From Glycomyces harbinensis (GTDB lineage Bacteria > Actinomycetota > Actinomycetes > Mycobacteriales > Micromonosporaceae): 64,000 nucleotides of DNA. Numbering within the stretch: the first letter of the stretch is position 1; every line of letters starts with the position of its first letter. Both the position numbers and the translations under genes were made by a program. The notes under the pieces are model-generated. The model had not been told where the DNA came from and did no database searches. It saw only the letters and a list, made by a program, of their open reading frames with translations. Location: assembly GCF_900101745.1 (NCBI RefSeq), contig NZ_FNAD01000009.1, positions 124,001-188,000 of the forward strand. Reading direction: 5' to 3'. Positions 33,445-41,092 of this stretch are shown one piece after another.

Positions 33445-33936
33445 CTACCGGTAGTTCGTGAACTGGAGCGCGACTTCGAGGTCCTTGCCCTTGAGGAGCG
33501 CGATGACCTCTTGGAGGTCGTCGCGCTTCTTGCCGGTCACGCGCAGCTTGTCGCCCTGGACCTGCGGCTTGACGCCCTTGGGGCCCTCGTCGCGGATGAT
33601 CTTGCCGATCTTCTTCGCGTCCTCGGTCGAGATGCCCTGCTTGAAGGACACGTCGATCTTCGACTCCTTGCCGGACTGGCGCGGCTCGCCCGCGTCGAGC
33701 GCCTTCAGGGAGATGCCGCGCTTGATGAGCTTCTCCTTGAGCACTTCGAGGGCGGCCTTCACGCGGTCCTCGGTCTCGGCGGTGATCACGGCCGCCTCGT
33801 CGCCGCTGCGCTCGACGCCCGCGCCGGTGCCGCGGAAGTCGAACCGGGTCCCCAGTTCCCGCTGGGCCTGGTTGATCGCGTTGTCGAGTTCGGCCAGGTC
33901 GATCTCGGAAACGATGTCGAACGAGGCGTCAGCCAT
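33445..33936 (-). CDS. YajQ family cyclic-di-GMP/nucleotide-binding protein
   Basis: 163 residues from ATG 33936; normal size. Starts [20 protein letters not shown] and contains RFDFRGTG, the KxxF/KALDxGEPR region, [24 protein letters not shown]-like [22 protein letters not shown] and ends [10 protein letters not shown], all hallmarks of YajQ. Members bind nucleotides, and in some bacteria c-di-GMP, and act with transcription factors. The frame is open further upstream but there is no start with a ribosome binding site. A GGDEF cyclase is present at 45.9 kb; a functional link is only speculation. Confidence 0.93.
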   Translation of the reverse strand: MADASFDIVSEIDLAELDNAINQAQRELGTRFDFRGTGAGVERSGDEAAVITAETEDRVKAALEVLKEKLIKRGISLKALDAGEPRQSGKESKIDVSFKQGISTEDAKKIGKIIRDEGPKGVKPQVQGDKLRVTGKKRDDLQEVIALLKGKDLEVALQFTNYR

Positions 33937-34145
33937 GGCGGACCGGTCCTTCCATATCGAGGTGCTGCATTGCCGAGCACGGCGTCGGGGCGGCGCGAGG
34001 GTCGCGATCGTCAAGCCTAGTCGGGCCCCGCCCCACCGCACGCGCCCCTACGGGCCCGGAGCCAGTGAACGCGGTCTCATCGGAGGAGAACCCGCTTGCG
34101 CCCGCCCGCAAGGGGGAGGCTATTCTTGCTCTCGCTACACAGCAC

Positions 34146-34230
34146 GGCAGGTTGCCCGAGCGGCCAAAGGGAGCTGACTGTAAATCAGCCGGCATTGCCT
34201 ACGCAGGTTCGAATCCTGCACCTGCCACCA
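34146..34230 (+). tRNA. tRNA-Tyr(GTA)
   Basis: Class II tRNA of 85 bases including encoded CCA (34228-34230). Acceptor GGCAGGT pairs with ACCTGCC, discriminator A. Anticodon stem GCTGA/TCAGC with loop CTGTAAA gives anticodon GTA. T-arm GCAGG-TTCGAAT-CCTGC. Upstream TATTCT (34121-34126) is a good -10. Confidence 0.97.
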
Positions 34231-34238
34231 GTAGCGGA

Positions 34239-34274
34239 GCGGCCCGCGATCCGAGCAATCGGATCGCGGGCCGC
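34239..34274. terminator. Terminator after tRNA-Tyr
   Basis: Perfect 16-bp arms 34239-34254 and 34259-34274 with loop GCAA, then TTCATTT. Confidence 0.9.
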
Positions 34275-34345
34275 TTCATTTCCACCGTGGACGCGGACGG
34301 CCCCCTCGCGGGTTCCGGGCCCGCCGCCGATGCCCGGAACGCGTC

Positions 34346-35542
34346 TCAGACCGCCGGCGTCGGGGCGGTGCGCGGCAGCCACGCCGTGGTCTCCCAGCCG
34401 CCCTCCGGACGACGCTGCGCCCGCAGCCGGCCCCCGACCGCCTCCACCCGCTCGGTGAGGCCGACCAGGCCCAGTCCCGCGCCGGAGTCGGACAGGCGGC
34501 CCTTCGCCGGGCGGCCGTCGTCGCGCACCGACACCTCCAGGCCCTGGCCGCCCGCCGCCGCGACCACCACGCGCACCCGGGTCGCCCCGCGGGCGTGCTT
34601 GCGCACGTTCGTCAGCGCCTCCCGCACCACGCGGTGCGCCGTCGCCGCGATCTCCGGGGCCACGTCCCCCAGCTCGGGGGAGATGAAGCACGTCGCGTCC
34701 GAGCCCTCGCGGCTGAACCGGTCGACCAGGTCCTCGACCTGCGACAGGTCGCCCAGCGGGTTCACCCCGGCCCCGTCGGCGCCGCGCAGCATCCCCACCA
34801 TCCGCCGCATCGACGCCAGCGCCGACAGTCCCGCCTCCTCGATGTCCGCGAACGCCTTGCGCGGATCGGTGTCGGTCACCTGCGCGGCCTGCGCGAGCAC
34901 GACCATGCCCGTCACGTGGTGGGCGACGAAGTCGTGCATCTCGCGGGCCAGTTCCAGGCGCTCGGCCCGGCGCACCTCCTCCTGCGTCTCGCGCCGCAGC
35001 CTGTCCATGCTGCGCAGGTACGCGCCGAATCCGATGACGGTGGTCATCGCCATGACGACCATCATGGTCCCGCCGACCCGCGTGCCGTCGAGCACGAACA
35101 GCCGGGCTCCGATCACCAGGATCGCGGCGCCGGTGGCGAACGCGACCCACCGGCCCGGTGCGGCGTCCCAGTGGCGCACCGCGAACAGCATCAGCAGTCC
35201 CAGCGCCAGCAGTTCGGCGGTGCCCACGCCGCGCTGGGCCTGGTCGACGACCACGTCGAGCCCGGTCACCGCGAGCGATGCGATGGCGGCCGCCGCGATC
35301 CACCGCTTGCGGCCGGGCCGGTACCAGACGTACACGCCGATCGCGAGCAGGGAGGTCGCGAACTGCACCCATGAGACCCACGAGTAGGCAGGCGGCTTCT
35401 CGTCCAGGCCGTGCGAGGCCATCTCGGCCGTCAATATGAGCAGCAGCGTCGAGACGATGCCGATTCTCAGCAGGCGCATGCTGAGCCGGTTGAAGCGCTT
35501 GCTCCAGGTGGGCTTGGCCGACGCGGCGGGAGTGGCGGTCAT
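34346..35542 (-). CDS. Sensor histidine kinase, NarL/DesK class, no adjacent response regulator
   Basis: 398 residues. Six hydrophobic segments in the first ~190 residues form the sensor. HisKA_3 dimerisation helix with the phosphorylated His in REMHDFVAHHVTGM, then the HATPase domain: VVREALTNVRKHA (N-box) and GAGLGLVGLTERVEAVGGR (G-box). The expected LuxR-type response regulator is missing on both sides, which is unusual for this class. Divergent (113 bases) from the peptide/ABC/FtsX operon, an arrangement seen for kinases that sense cell-envelope stress or antimicrobial peptides through ABC permeases; that link is inference. ATG 35542. Confidence 0.9.
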   Translation of the reverse strand: MTATPAASAKPTWSKRFNRLSMRLLRIGIVSTLLLILTAEMASHGLDEKPPAYSWVSWVQFATSLLAIGVYVWYRPGRKRWIAAAAIASLAVTGLDVVVDQAQRGVGTAELLALGLLMLFAVRHWDAAPGRWVAFATGAAILVIGARLFVLDGTRVGGTMMVVMAMTTVIGFGAYLRSMDRLRRETQEEVRRAERLELAREMHDFVAHHVTGMVVLAQAAQVTDTDPRKAFADIEEAGLSALASMRRMVGMLRGADGAGVNPLGDLSQVEDLVDRFSREGSDATCFISPELGDVAPEIAATAHRVVREALTNVRKHARGATRVRVVVAAAGGQGLEVSVRDDGRPAKGRLSDSGAGLGLVGLTERVEAVGGRLRAQRRPEGGWETTAWLPRTAPTPAV

Positions 35543-35655
35543 GCCACGACGGTATCCGCCCCGGAGCGGCCCTCGGCCGAACGGCCGACCCGCGGCGTGC
35601 GAAACCGGTCGGGGAGCCGAAGCGGCGGCACCCCGTTCACGGCGACGCTGGTCCC

Positions 35656-35769
35656 ATGAACGGATTCCTGGAGATCACCACCATCGTGAGCCTGGTGCTC
35701 ACCCTCGCGTTCCTCATCGCGGGGACGGCCCTGCCCTTCCTCCCGTCGCAGCGAAAGGCCCGCCGATGA
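35656..35769 (+). CDS. 37-residue single-pass membrane peptide at the head of an ABC operon
   Basis: MNGFLEITTIVSLVLTLAFL then IAGTALPFLPSQRKARR: one hydrophobic helix with a basic C-terminus, so probably inserted with the tail in the cytoplasm. Its TGA overlaps the ATG of the ABC ATPase gene (ATGA), as the ATPase gene overlaps the permease gene, which argues for a true translated gene. GC-skewed third positions fit coding. No family is recognised. It may be a small subunit or assembly factor of the transporter. Confidence 0.6.
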   Translation: MNGFLEITTIVSLVLTLAFLIAGTALPFLPSQRKARR

Positions 35770-36647
35770 GGCCGCCCATGCTCAGCGCCCGCTCGCTCGT
35801 CAAGCACTTCGGCACCGCGCCGGCGCTCGACGGCGTCGACTTCGGCGTCGCGCCCGGCGAGTCGGTGGCCGTGACCGGCCCCTCCGGCTCGGGCAAGTCG
35901 ACGCTCCTGCACTGCCTCGCCGGGATCATGCGCCCGGATTCGGGGGAGGTCCACCTGTTCGACGAGCGCATCGACACCCTGTCCGAACGCCAGCGCAGTC
36001 ACCTGCGGCGCACCAGGTTCGCGTTCCTGTTCCAGTTCGGGCAGCTCTTGCCCGAGTTGCCCGCCGAGGAGAACGTGGCCCTGCCGCTCATGCTCGGCGG
36101 GATCTCGCGCCGGGCCGCGCTGGAGCCGGCCCGGACCGAACTGCGCCGGCTCGGCGTCGAAGGCAAGGAGGGGCGCCGGCCCGGCGAGCTGTCGGGCGGC
36201 GAGGCCCAGCGGGTCGCCCTGGCGCGCGCCCTGGTGGTGCGCCCGGCGGTGGTGTTCGCGGACGAGCCGACCGGCGCGCTCGACCGCGCCACCGGCGACC
36301 AGGTCATGGGCGTCCTGCTCGACACGGTCGCGGAGCTCGACGCGGCGCTGGTGGTGGTCACCCACGACCCGCGCATCGCGGCCCGGTGCACGCGGACGAT
36401 CGAGATCCGCGACGGGCGCCTCAGCGGCGCGCCGCGCACCGGTGACGGCACGGCCCCCGAGGCCGGCGTGCCGGTCGCGCCGCGGTTCGCGGCGGGAAGC
36501 GTCGCCGCGCAGGCGTCTTCGGGCGGTGGTCCGGCGTCGGATCCGGCCGTCCGCGCGGTCGGCGGGGGCGGTGACGCCTTCGCGTCCGGTGCGGGCCCCG
36601 ACGGCGGACCGTTCGGGCACGAGCCGGTCGCGGAGGTGTGGCGATGA
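35766..36647 (+). CDS. ABC transporter ATPase (MacB/LolD/BceA class)
   Basis: 293 residues from ATG 35766. Walker A VTGPSGSGKSTLLHCLAG, Q-loop FLFQFGQLLPELPAEENVALPL, signature ELSGGEAQRVALARAL, Walker B VVFADEPTGALDRATG and H-loop VVVTHDPRIA are intact. After about residue 228 comes a ~65-residue Gly/Ala/Pro tail without structure. Coupled by ATGA overlap to the preceding small peptide and to the FtsX-like permease downstream; the three make one transporter, probably acting in peptide, lipoprotein or drug resistance functions at the membrane. Confidence 0.93.
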   Translation: MRPPMLSARSLVKHFGTAPALDGVDFGVAPGESVAVTGPSGSGKSTLLHCLAGIMRPDSGEVHLFDERIDTLSERQRSHLRRTRFAFLFQFGQLLPELPAEENVALPLMLGGISRRAALEPARTELRRLGVEGKEGRRPGELSGGEAQRVALARALVVRPAVVFADEPTGALDRATGDQVMGVLLDTVAELDAALVVVTHDPRIAARCTRTIEIRDGRLSGAPRTGDGTAPEAGVPVAPRFAAGSVAAQASSGGGPASDPAVRAVGGGGDAFASGAGPDGGPFGHEPVAEVWR

Positions 36648-38608
36648 CCGAGCTGGCCTGGCGCCTGACCCGCCTGGGCGGGCGCAGTGCGCTGCTGAGC
36701 ACGGGGCTGACCGCGCTCGCCGTCGCGGTGGCGACGCTGCTGCTCCAGTTCGCGGTCGCCGGGAACTTCGCGTTCGACCAGCGCGGCGACCGCACCGCCT
36801 GGCGCGATCCCGGCGAGGCGGACGGGGCCGCCTCGGCGGTCATCGCCACGGCCGCCGACCACTTCGGCGGCGACACGATCACCCGCGTCGACCTGGCCTC
36901 GCTCGGCGGCGCCCCGGTCCCGCCGGGCCTGGACGCCTTCCCGGCCCCCGGCGAGGTCTGGCTCTCCCCGGCCGCCGCCGACCTGCTCGAAGGCGTGCCC
37001 GAGTCGGACTTCCTCGCCCGCTACGGCGATGTCGCCGTCGCCGGGGAGCTCGGCGGGGAGGCCCTCGCGCATCCGAACGAGCTGGTGGCGGTGGTCGGCC
37101 GGTCCGCCGACGACCCGGTGATGACCACGGAGCGGTTCAACGCCGACGCGGTCTCGCCGCGCGGGTTCGACAGCTTCGCGGGCGGCGCCGCCGACGCCGT
37201 CTACGGCTTCTACATGATCCTCATGGTCCTCGCGGCGATCCTCATGGCCGTGCCCGCCGCGGTCTTCGGTGCGGCGTCGGCGCGCCTGACCGTGTCGAGA
37301 AGGGACGAGCGGCTCGCGACGCTGCGCCTCATCGGGGCGACGCCCGGGCAGGTGATGCGGTTGACGCTCATCGAGACCGTGCTCGCCGCGGCCGCGGGGG
37401 CGGTCGCCGGCACCATCGCGTGGATGCTCGTGACGCCGCTGGTGGCGCTCATCCCGATCGACGGCGGCCGCTGGTACGTCGCGGACCTGTGGGCCGGGGC
37501 GCCGTGGATGACCGCGGTCGCCCTCGCCGTGCCGGTCCTGGTGGCCGTGTCGGCCCTCATCGGGCTCCGCGGCGTCGTGATCAGCCCGCTGGGGGTCGCG
37601 CGGCGCGTGAAGCCCAAGGGCCTCAAGGCGATTCGCGTGGTCGTGTTCGTCGTCCTCGCGGTGCTGTTCCTCGCGGCCACGCAGGCGGTGAGCGGCAGCA
37701 TGCTCGCGGTCGGCATCCTCGTCGTGCTGTTCGCCGCGACGCTCGCGGCCGTGAACCTCATCGGCCCCTGGACGGTCCAGAAGCTCGGGAACGTCCTGGC
37801 GCGCACCGCCCGGGGCCCCGCGCGGCTGCTCGCCGCCCGGCGCCTCGCCGAGGACCCCAAGGCCGCCTGGCGGGCCGTCGCCGGCGTCGCCATCGCCGGC
37901 TTCATCGCCGGATCGGTCGCGCTCTTCCCGATGATCGTGACCGACACGAGCACGCGGGAGACCGAGACGATCGCGGCCATGGTCCCCGAAGGCGAGGCCG
38001 AGGCCCTCGCCGCGGTCCTGGGCGAGCGGCTGGGCGACGGCGCCGGCGTCGCGGTCGTGGACTCCAGCGGGTACCTGACCGCCGTCGACGGCGCGGCCGT
38101 CGTCGAGGCGACCACCACCGGCGCGGAGCTCGAAGCGGTCCGCAGCGCCATGACCGCGGTCCTGCCCGGCGACCCGCCCGAACGGGAGGTCGACTCGAGC
38201 ATCGTGTCCAACCGCCTCGTCGGCAGCATCCGCGTGGGCGTGACCGTGGTCCTCGCGGTGGTCTTCGCGACCGCGGCCGTCTCGGCGGCGATCAGCGCGA
38301 TCGGCTCGGTCCTCGACCGCCGCCAGGCCTACCGCCTCCTCCACCTCGCCGGGACCCCGCAGCAGGTCCTCGACCGGGCCCGCCGCCAGGAGGCACTGCT
38401 GCCCCTGGGCCTCCTCGGCGGCGCCTCGATCCTGACCGGGATGCTCCTGACCGCCCCGGTCATCGGCGCGATGGGCTTCGACGCCAGCGGCGCCCTCATC
38501 CTGGGCGCCACGGTCGCCCTCGGGTTCGGGGCGGTCGTCGCGGCCGGGGCCGTGTCGCGCCCGCTCCTGCGGTCGGTCATGCAGGACGTGAGCCCCCGGC
38601 CCGACTGA
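36644..38608 (+). CDS. FtsX-like ABC permease
   Basis: 654 residues from ATG 36644, with GGAGG seven bases upstream; overlaps the ATPase stop by four bases. First helix at about 18-42, an outer domain to ~190, then FtsX core helices (FYMILMVLAAILMAVPAAVF, LAAAAGAVAGTIAWML and following) with LxRLxGATPxQ-like text RLIGATPGQVMRLTLIE, a central pair of helices, a second outer domain (about 440-520) and a second FtsX core, LLHLAGTPQQVLDRA. About ten helices in total, BceB/MacB-like. A terminator follows at 38621. Confidence 0.9.
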   Translation: MTELAWRLTRLGGRSALLSTGLTALAVAVATLLLQFAVAGNFAFDQRGDRTAWRDPGEADGAASAVIATAADHFGGDTITRVDLASLGGAPVPPGLDAFPAPGEVWLSPAAADLLEGVPESDFLARYGDVAVAGELGGEALAHPNELVAVVGRSADDPVMTTERFNADAVSPRGFDSFAGGAADAVYGFYMILMVLAAILMAVPAAVFGAASARLTVSRRDERLATLRLIGATPGQVMRLTLIETVLAAAAGAVAGTIAWMLVTPLVALIPIDGGRWYVADLWAGAPWMTAVALAVPVLVAVSALIGLRGVVISPLGVARRVKPKGLKAIRVVVFVVLAVLFLAATQAVSGSMLAVGILVVLFAATLAAVNLIGPWTVQKLGNVLARTARGPARLLAARRLAEDPKAAWRAVAGVAIAGFIAGSVALFPMIVTDTSTRETETIAAMVPEGEAEALAAVLGERLGDGAGVAVVDSSGYLTAVDGAAVVEATTTGAELEAVRSAMTAVLPGDPPEREVDSSIVSNRLVGSIRVGVTVVLAVVFATAAVSAAISAIGSVLDRRQAYRLLHLAGTPQQVLDRARRQEALLPLGLLGGASILTGMLLTAPVIGAMGFDASGALILGATVALGFGAVVAAGAVSRPLLRSVMQDVSPRPD

Positions 38609-38620
38609 AGCCGCCCCATG

Positions 38621-38649
38621 CGCGGGCGGACGGCTCCCGTCCGCCCGCG
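38621..38649 (+). terminator. Terminator of the ABC operon
   Basis: Perfect 13-bp arms 38621-38633 and 38637-38649, three-base loop. Confidence 0.75.
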
Positions 38650-38772
38650 TTCGCGACGTGTGCGACCGCCGCGGACCGGGTATTCCAGGTCGGCCGGGAG
38701 CCGGCACGGCGGTGTGGTGTCCCCGGTGCGGGCGGTGTCCCCGAAAACGAGATAGAACTGAGGATGTGATAG

Positions 38773-38786
38773 TTAGGGAAACCTAA
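38773..38786. promoter_or_regulatory. DtxR/IdeR iron box
   Basis: TTAGGGAAACCTAA, a dyad matching the core of the DtxR/IdeR consensus (TTAGG...CCTAA), 83 bases before the siderophore-interacting protein. Predicts repression under iron sufficiency. Confidence 0.75.
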
Positions 38787-38868
38787 GCTGTCTTCCCGTG
38801 ACGAGGCCGACCGACGGCTCGCAGGCCTCGCCAGGCAGGTCTGCGAGCCGCGAATCCGAGGAGCCCTG

Positions 38869-39714
38869 ATGGCTGAACGTCGAGGACGCAGAACCCCGAA
38901 TGTCACGACCGCCGAAGTGCTGCGGACCGAGCAGGTCACACCGCACATGATTCGCGTGGTCCTCGGCGGCGAGGGCCTCGCGGGCTTCGAGTGCGGCGAC
39001 TACACCGACCACTACCTGAAGCTCCAGTTCCCCGTCGAGGGCGTGGCCTACCCCGAGCCGTTCGACCTCGCCCGGATCCGCGAGGAGCTCCCCAGGGAGC
39101 AGTGGCCCGTGACCCGCACCTACACCGTTCGGCGCTGGGACGCGGCCGCCCGCGAACTGTGGATCGACTTCGTCTACCACGGCGACGAGGGCGTCGCCGG
39201 CCCCTGGGCCGCGAACGCGAAGCCCGGGACCCTCCTCCGCTTCGCCGGACCGGGCGGCGGCTACGCCCCCGACGCCGGATCGGACTGGCACCTGCTCGTC
39301 GGCGACGAGAGCGCCCTCCCCGCGATCAGTTCGGCCGTGGAGCGCCTGGCCCCCGGCGCCCGCGCGCACGTCTTCGTCGAGGTCGAAGGCCACGACGAGG
39401 AGCAGCAGTTCAAGTCCGCCGGCGACCTGCGGGTCACCTGGCTCCACCGCGGCGCCGACCGCGTCGGCGAGCGCCTGGTCGAGGCCGTGCGCGGCTTCGA
39501 GTTCCCCGGCGGCACCGTGCAGGCGTTCGTGCACGGCGAGGCCGGATTCGTCCGCGAGATCCGCCGCCACCTGCGCTTCGACCACGGCGTCCCGCGCGAG
39601 CGCCTCTCGATCTCCGGCTACTGGCGCCTGGGCCACAACGAGGACGGCTGGCAGTCCTCCAAGCCCGAGTGGAACAAGGTCGACGAAGTGGAAGAGGCCG
39701 AAGCCGCGAACTGA
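38869..39714 (+). CDS. Siderophore-interacting protein (ferric-siderophore reductase, SIP/ViuB family)
   Basis: 281 residues. N-terminal FAD-binding beta-barrel with VTPHMIRVVLGGEGLAGF, DHYLKLQFP and the FAD motif PVTRTYTVRRWD; C-terminal NAD(P)H domain with HLLVGDESALPAISSAVE and FVHGEAGFVREIRRHL, ending ISGYWRLGHNEDGW, which is diagnostic of the family. Reduces Fe3+ in imported siderophores to release iron in the cytoplasm. ATG 38869 with GAGGAGC upstream. Control by IdeR/DmdR is expected from the iron box. No uptake or synthesis genes are beside it. Confidence 0.95.
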   Translation: MAERRGRRTPNVTTAEVLRTEQVTPHMIRVVLGGEGLAGFECGDYTDHYLKLQFPVEGVAYPEPFDLARIREELPREQWPVTRTYTVRRWDAAARELWIDFVYHGDEGVAGPWAANAKPGTLLRFAGPGGGYAPDAGSDWHLLVGDESALPAISSAVERLAPGARAHVFVEVEGHDEEQQFKSAGDLRVTWLHRGADRVGERLVEAVRGFEFPGGTVQAFVHGEAGFVREIRRHLRFDHGVPRERLSISGYWRLGHNEDGWQSSKPEWNKVDEVEEAEAAN

Positions 39715-39727
39715 GGACCGACGACGC

Positions 39728-39755
39728 AAGGGGCCGCCCCATGGGGCGGCCCCTT
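39728..39755 (+). terminator. Terminator of the siderophore-interacting protein gene
   Basis: Perfect 13-bp arms 39728-39740 and 39743-39755, then TCTGTT. Confidence 0.8.
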
Positions 39756-39936
39756 CTGTTCGCGCCGCAACGACCCCCGCGCCCCGGCCCCGGTTCGGCC
39801 CGCGCCCCGGTCCGACCCGGAATCCACGCGTACGTCATGTGTACCAAACGAAACCGACATCGCACGCAGTTCATCTATAAGCTACTTTGTTGACAGAAAA
39901 ACTTCACCCCCCCCACCACTCCTCCTGGAGGCACGC

Positions 39937-39975
39937 ATGGCCGACCCCCGCACTCCCGCGCGCAGGGAGAGGTGA
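39937..39975 (+). CDS. Leader ORF of 12 codons upstream of the RelA/SpoT-like gene
   Basis: ATG 39937 preceded by TGGAGG (39927-39932) encodes MADPRTPARRER and stops four bases before ATG 39980. The ribosome binding site of the downstream gene (GGGAGAGG, 39965-39972) lies inside it, so translation of the two is likely coupled. It may be only a regulatory leader; no homology can be judged at this length. Confidence 0.4.
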   Translation: MADPRTPARRER

Positions 39976-39979
39976 CCGG

Positions 39980-40756
39980 ATGCCCAAGGGCAAGATGATC
40001 CGCGCCGCACTGGACTTCTTCAGGATCGGCAAGAAGCGCAAGGGCAGAGGGCTCGACAAGGGCAAGGGCCCCGACACCACTCCCGACGTCACGACGGAGC
40101 CGAAGGGCTGGACGCACCCGACGAACCCGAACGCGAAGCTGTCCCCCGAGGCGAACGCCGCCGCGGACCAGTTCCTCAAGAACGCCAGGGACACCGAGGC
40201 GCGCGTCACCCCGAAGATGGACCAGCTCGCCAAGGACCTCCCCGCCGACCTGCTCGGCCGCGAGCACCGGCTCAAGACCGAGGACTCCCTCAAGGAGAAG
40301 GTCTACCGGACCATGCGCGACGACGGCGTCGACCACGACACCGCGCTCAAGCGCATGAACGACTCCGTCAGGTACACCGTCCAGCACTCCCCCGACGGCT
40401 ACTCCGACGGCGTCAAGAAGACCCACAAGCTGCTCGAGGACAGCGGCTTCGAGGCCGACCCGAAGCAGTTCAAGAACAAGTGGAACGAGAACGGCACCTA
40501 CCAGGGCATCAACTCCACCTGGACCGACCCCAAGACGGGCACGCAGTTCGAGGTCCAGCATCACACCGAGCAGAGCTTCTGGGCCAAGGACGCCGGCACC
40601 CACCACCTCTACGATGAGATGAAGAGCATCGGGGACAAGTCGAGCCCGCGGTACCAGGAGCTCGTGCAGCAGCAGAAAGACGTGTTCAACAACGTCCAGC
40701 GCCCGCCCGGCGTGCAGGACCTGAAGATCGATCAATTGGGGAACAGACGTGGATGA
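39980..40756 (+). CDS. Stand-alone RelA/SpoT-fold protein, candidate toxin
   Basis: 258 residues. The first ~50 are Lys/Gly/Pro-rich and look disordered. From residue ~95 the RelA/SpoT synthetase pattern can be followed: G-loop-like HRLKTEDSLKEK (R97, K99, S103, K107), MNDSVRYTV (D128, R131) for the Mg-binding Asp region, NGTYQGINSTW (Y174) for the guanine-stacking NGYxSLH motif, FEVQHHT (E191) for the catalytic EVQIRT, and AKDAGTHHLYDE for the AExxxHxxYK end. It has no HD hydrolase, TGS or ACT domain. Small synthetases of this kind include toxSAS toxins and secreted effectors. The downstream gene overlaps by eight bases. Alternative: a phage-head-associated or housekeeping alarmone enzyme. 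Confidence 0.72.
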   Translation: MPKGKMIRAALDFFRIGKKRKGRGLDKGKGPDTTPDVTTEPKGWTHPTNPNAKLSPEANAAADQFLKNARDTEARVTPKMDQLAKDLPADLLGREHRLKTEDSLKEKVYRTMRDDGVDHDTALKRMNDSVRYTVQHSPDGYSDGVKKTHKLLEDSGFEADPKQFKNKWNENGTYQGINSTWTDPKTGTQFEVQHHTEQSFWAKDAGTHHLYDEMKSIGDKSSPRYQELVQQQKDVFNNVQRPPGVQDLKIDQLGNRRG

Positions 40757-41015
40757 TCTCAAGTACTTCGTGAGGACGAACGCGTGGACCTCCCGGTCCG
40801 ACCCGGCCGGCTTCCTGCGCACCTACCGCAGCGGGAACACCGACCACACCGAGAGCTTCAACTTCTTCACCGCCGAGTGGGACCACACCGACTTCTTCCT
40901 CGACTACGACCGCGGCAGCGTCGACGACGAGTACGAGGAGGTCCCCGCGGCGGAGGCCGAGCGCCTGCTCCAGGAGCGCCTGCGCCAGAAGGCCGAGCGC
41001 GAGCGGTCCAGCTGA
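40749..41015 (+). CDS. Small acidic protein, candidate antitoxin/immunity partner
   Basis: 88 residues from GTG 40749, overlapping the RelA/SpoT-like gene by eight bases. Aromatic- and acid-rich core (ESFNFFTAEWDHTDFFLDYD, about residues 38-57) followed by a charged helix (AEAERLLQERLRQKAERERS). No signal peptide, no membrane helix and no family I recognise. The size, acidity and overlap behind a toxin-like gene are typical for neutralising partners, but this is inference from arrangement only. A terminator follows at 41041. Confidence 0.7.
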   Translation: MDDLKYFVRTNAWTSRSDPAGFLRTYRSGNTDHTESFNFFTAEWDHTDFFLDYDRGSVDDEYEEVPAAEAERLLQERLRQKAERERSS

Positions 41016-41040
41016 CCTCCCCCACTCCCGCAACGTGAAA

Positions 41041-41065
41041 CGGGGCCGCCCGCCGGGCGGCCCCG
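41041..41065. terminator. Bidirectional terminator
   Basis: CGGGGCCGCC (41041-41050) pairs with GGCGGCCCCG (41056-41065), between the module and the convergent LCP gene. Confidence 0.65.
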
Positions 41066-41092
41066 TCGCTGCTGCGCTCTCGGATCGGGGCC

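Noticed and set aside
35999..38707. 902-codon minus-strand frame opposite the ABC operon
   Set aside because: His/Arg/Asp-rich shadow; both ABC ATPase and FtsX permease on the plus strand are clear.
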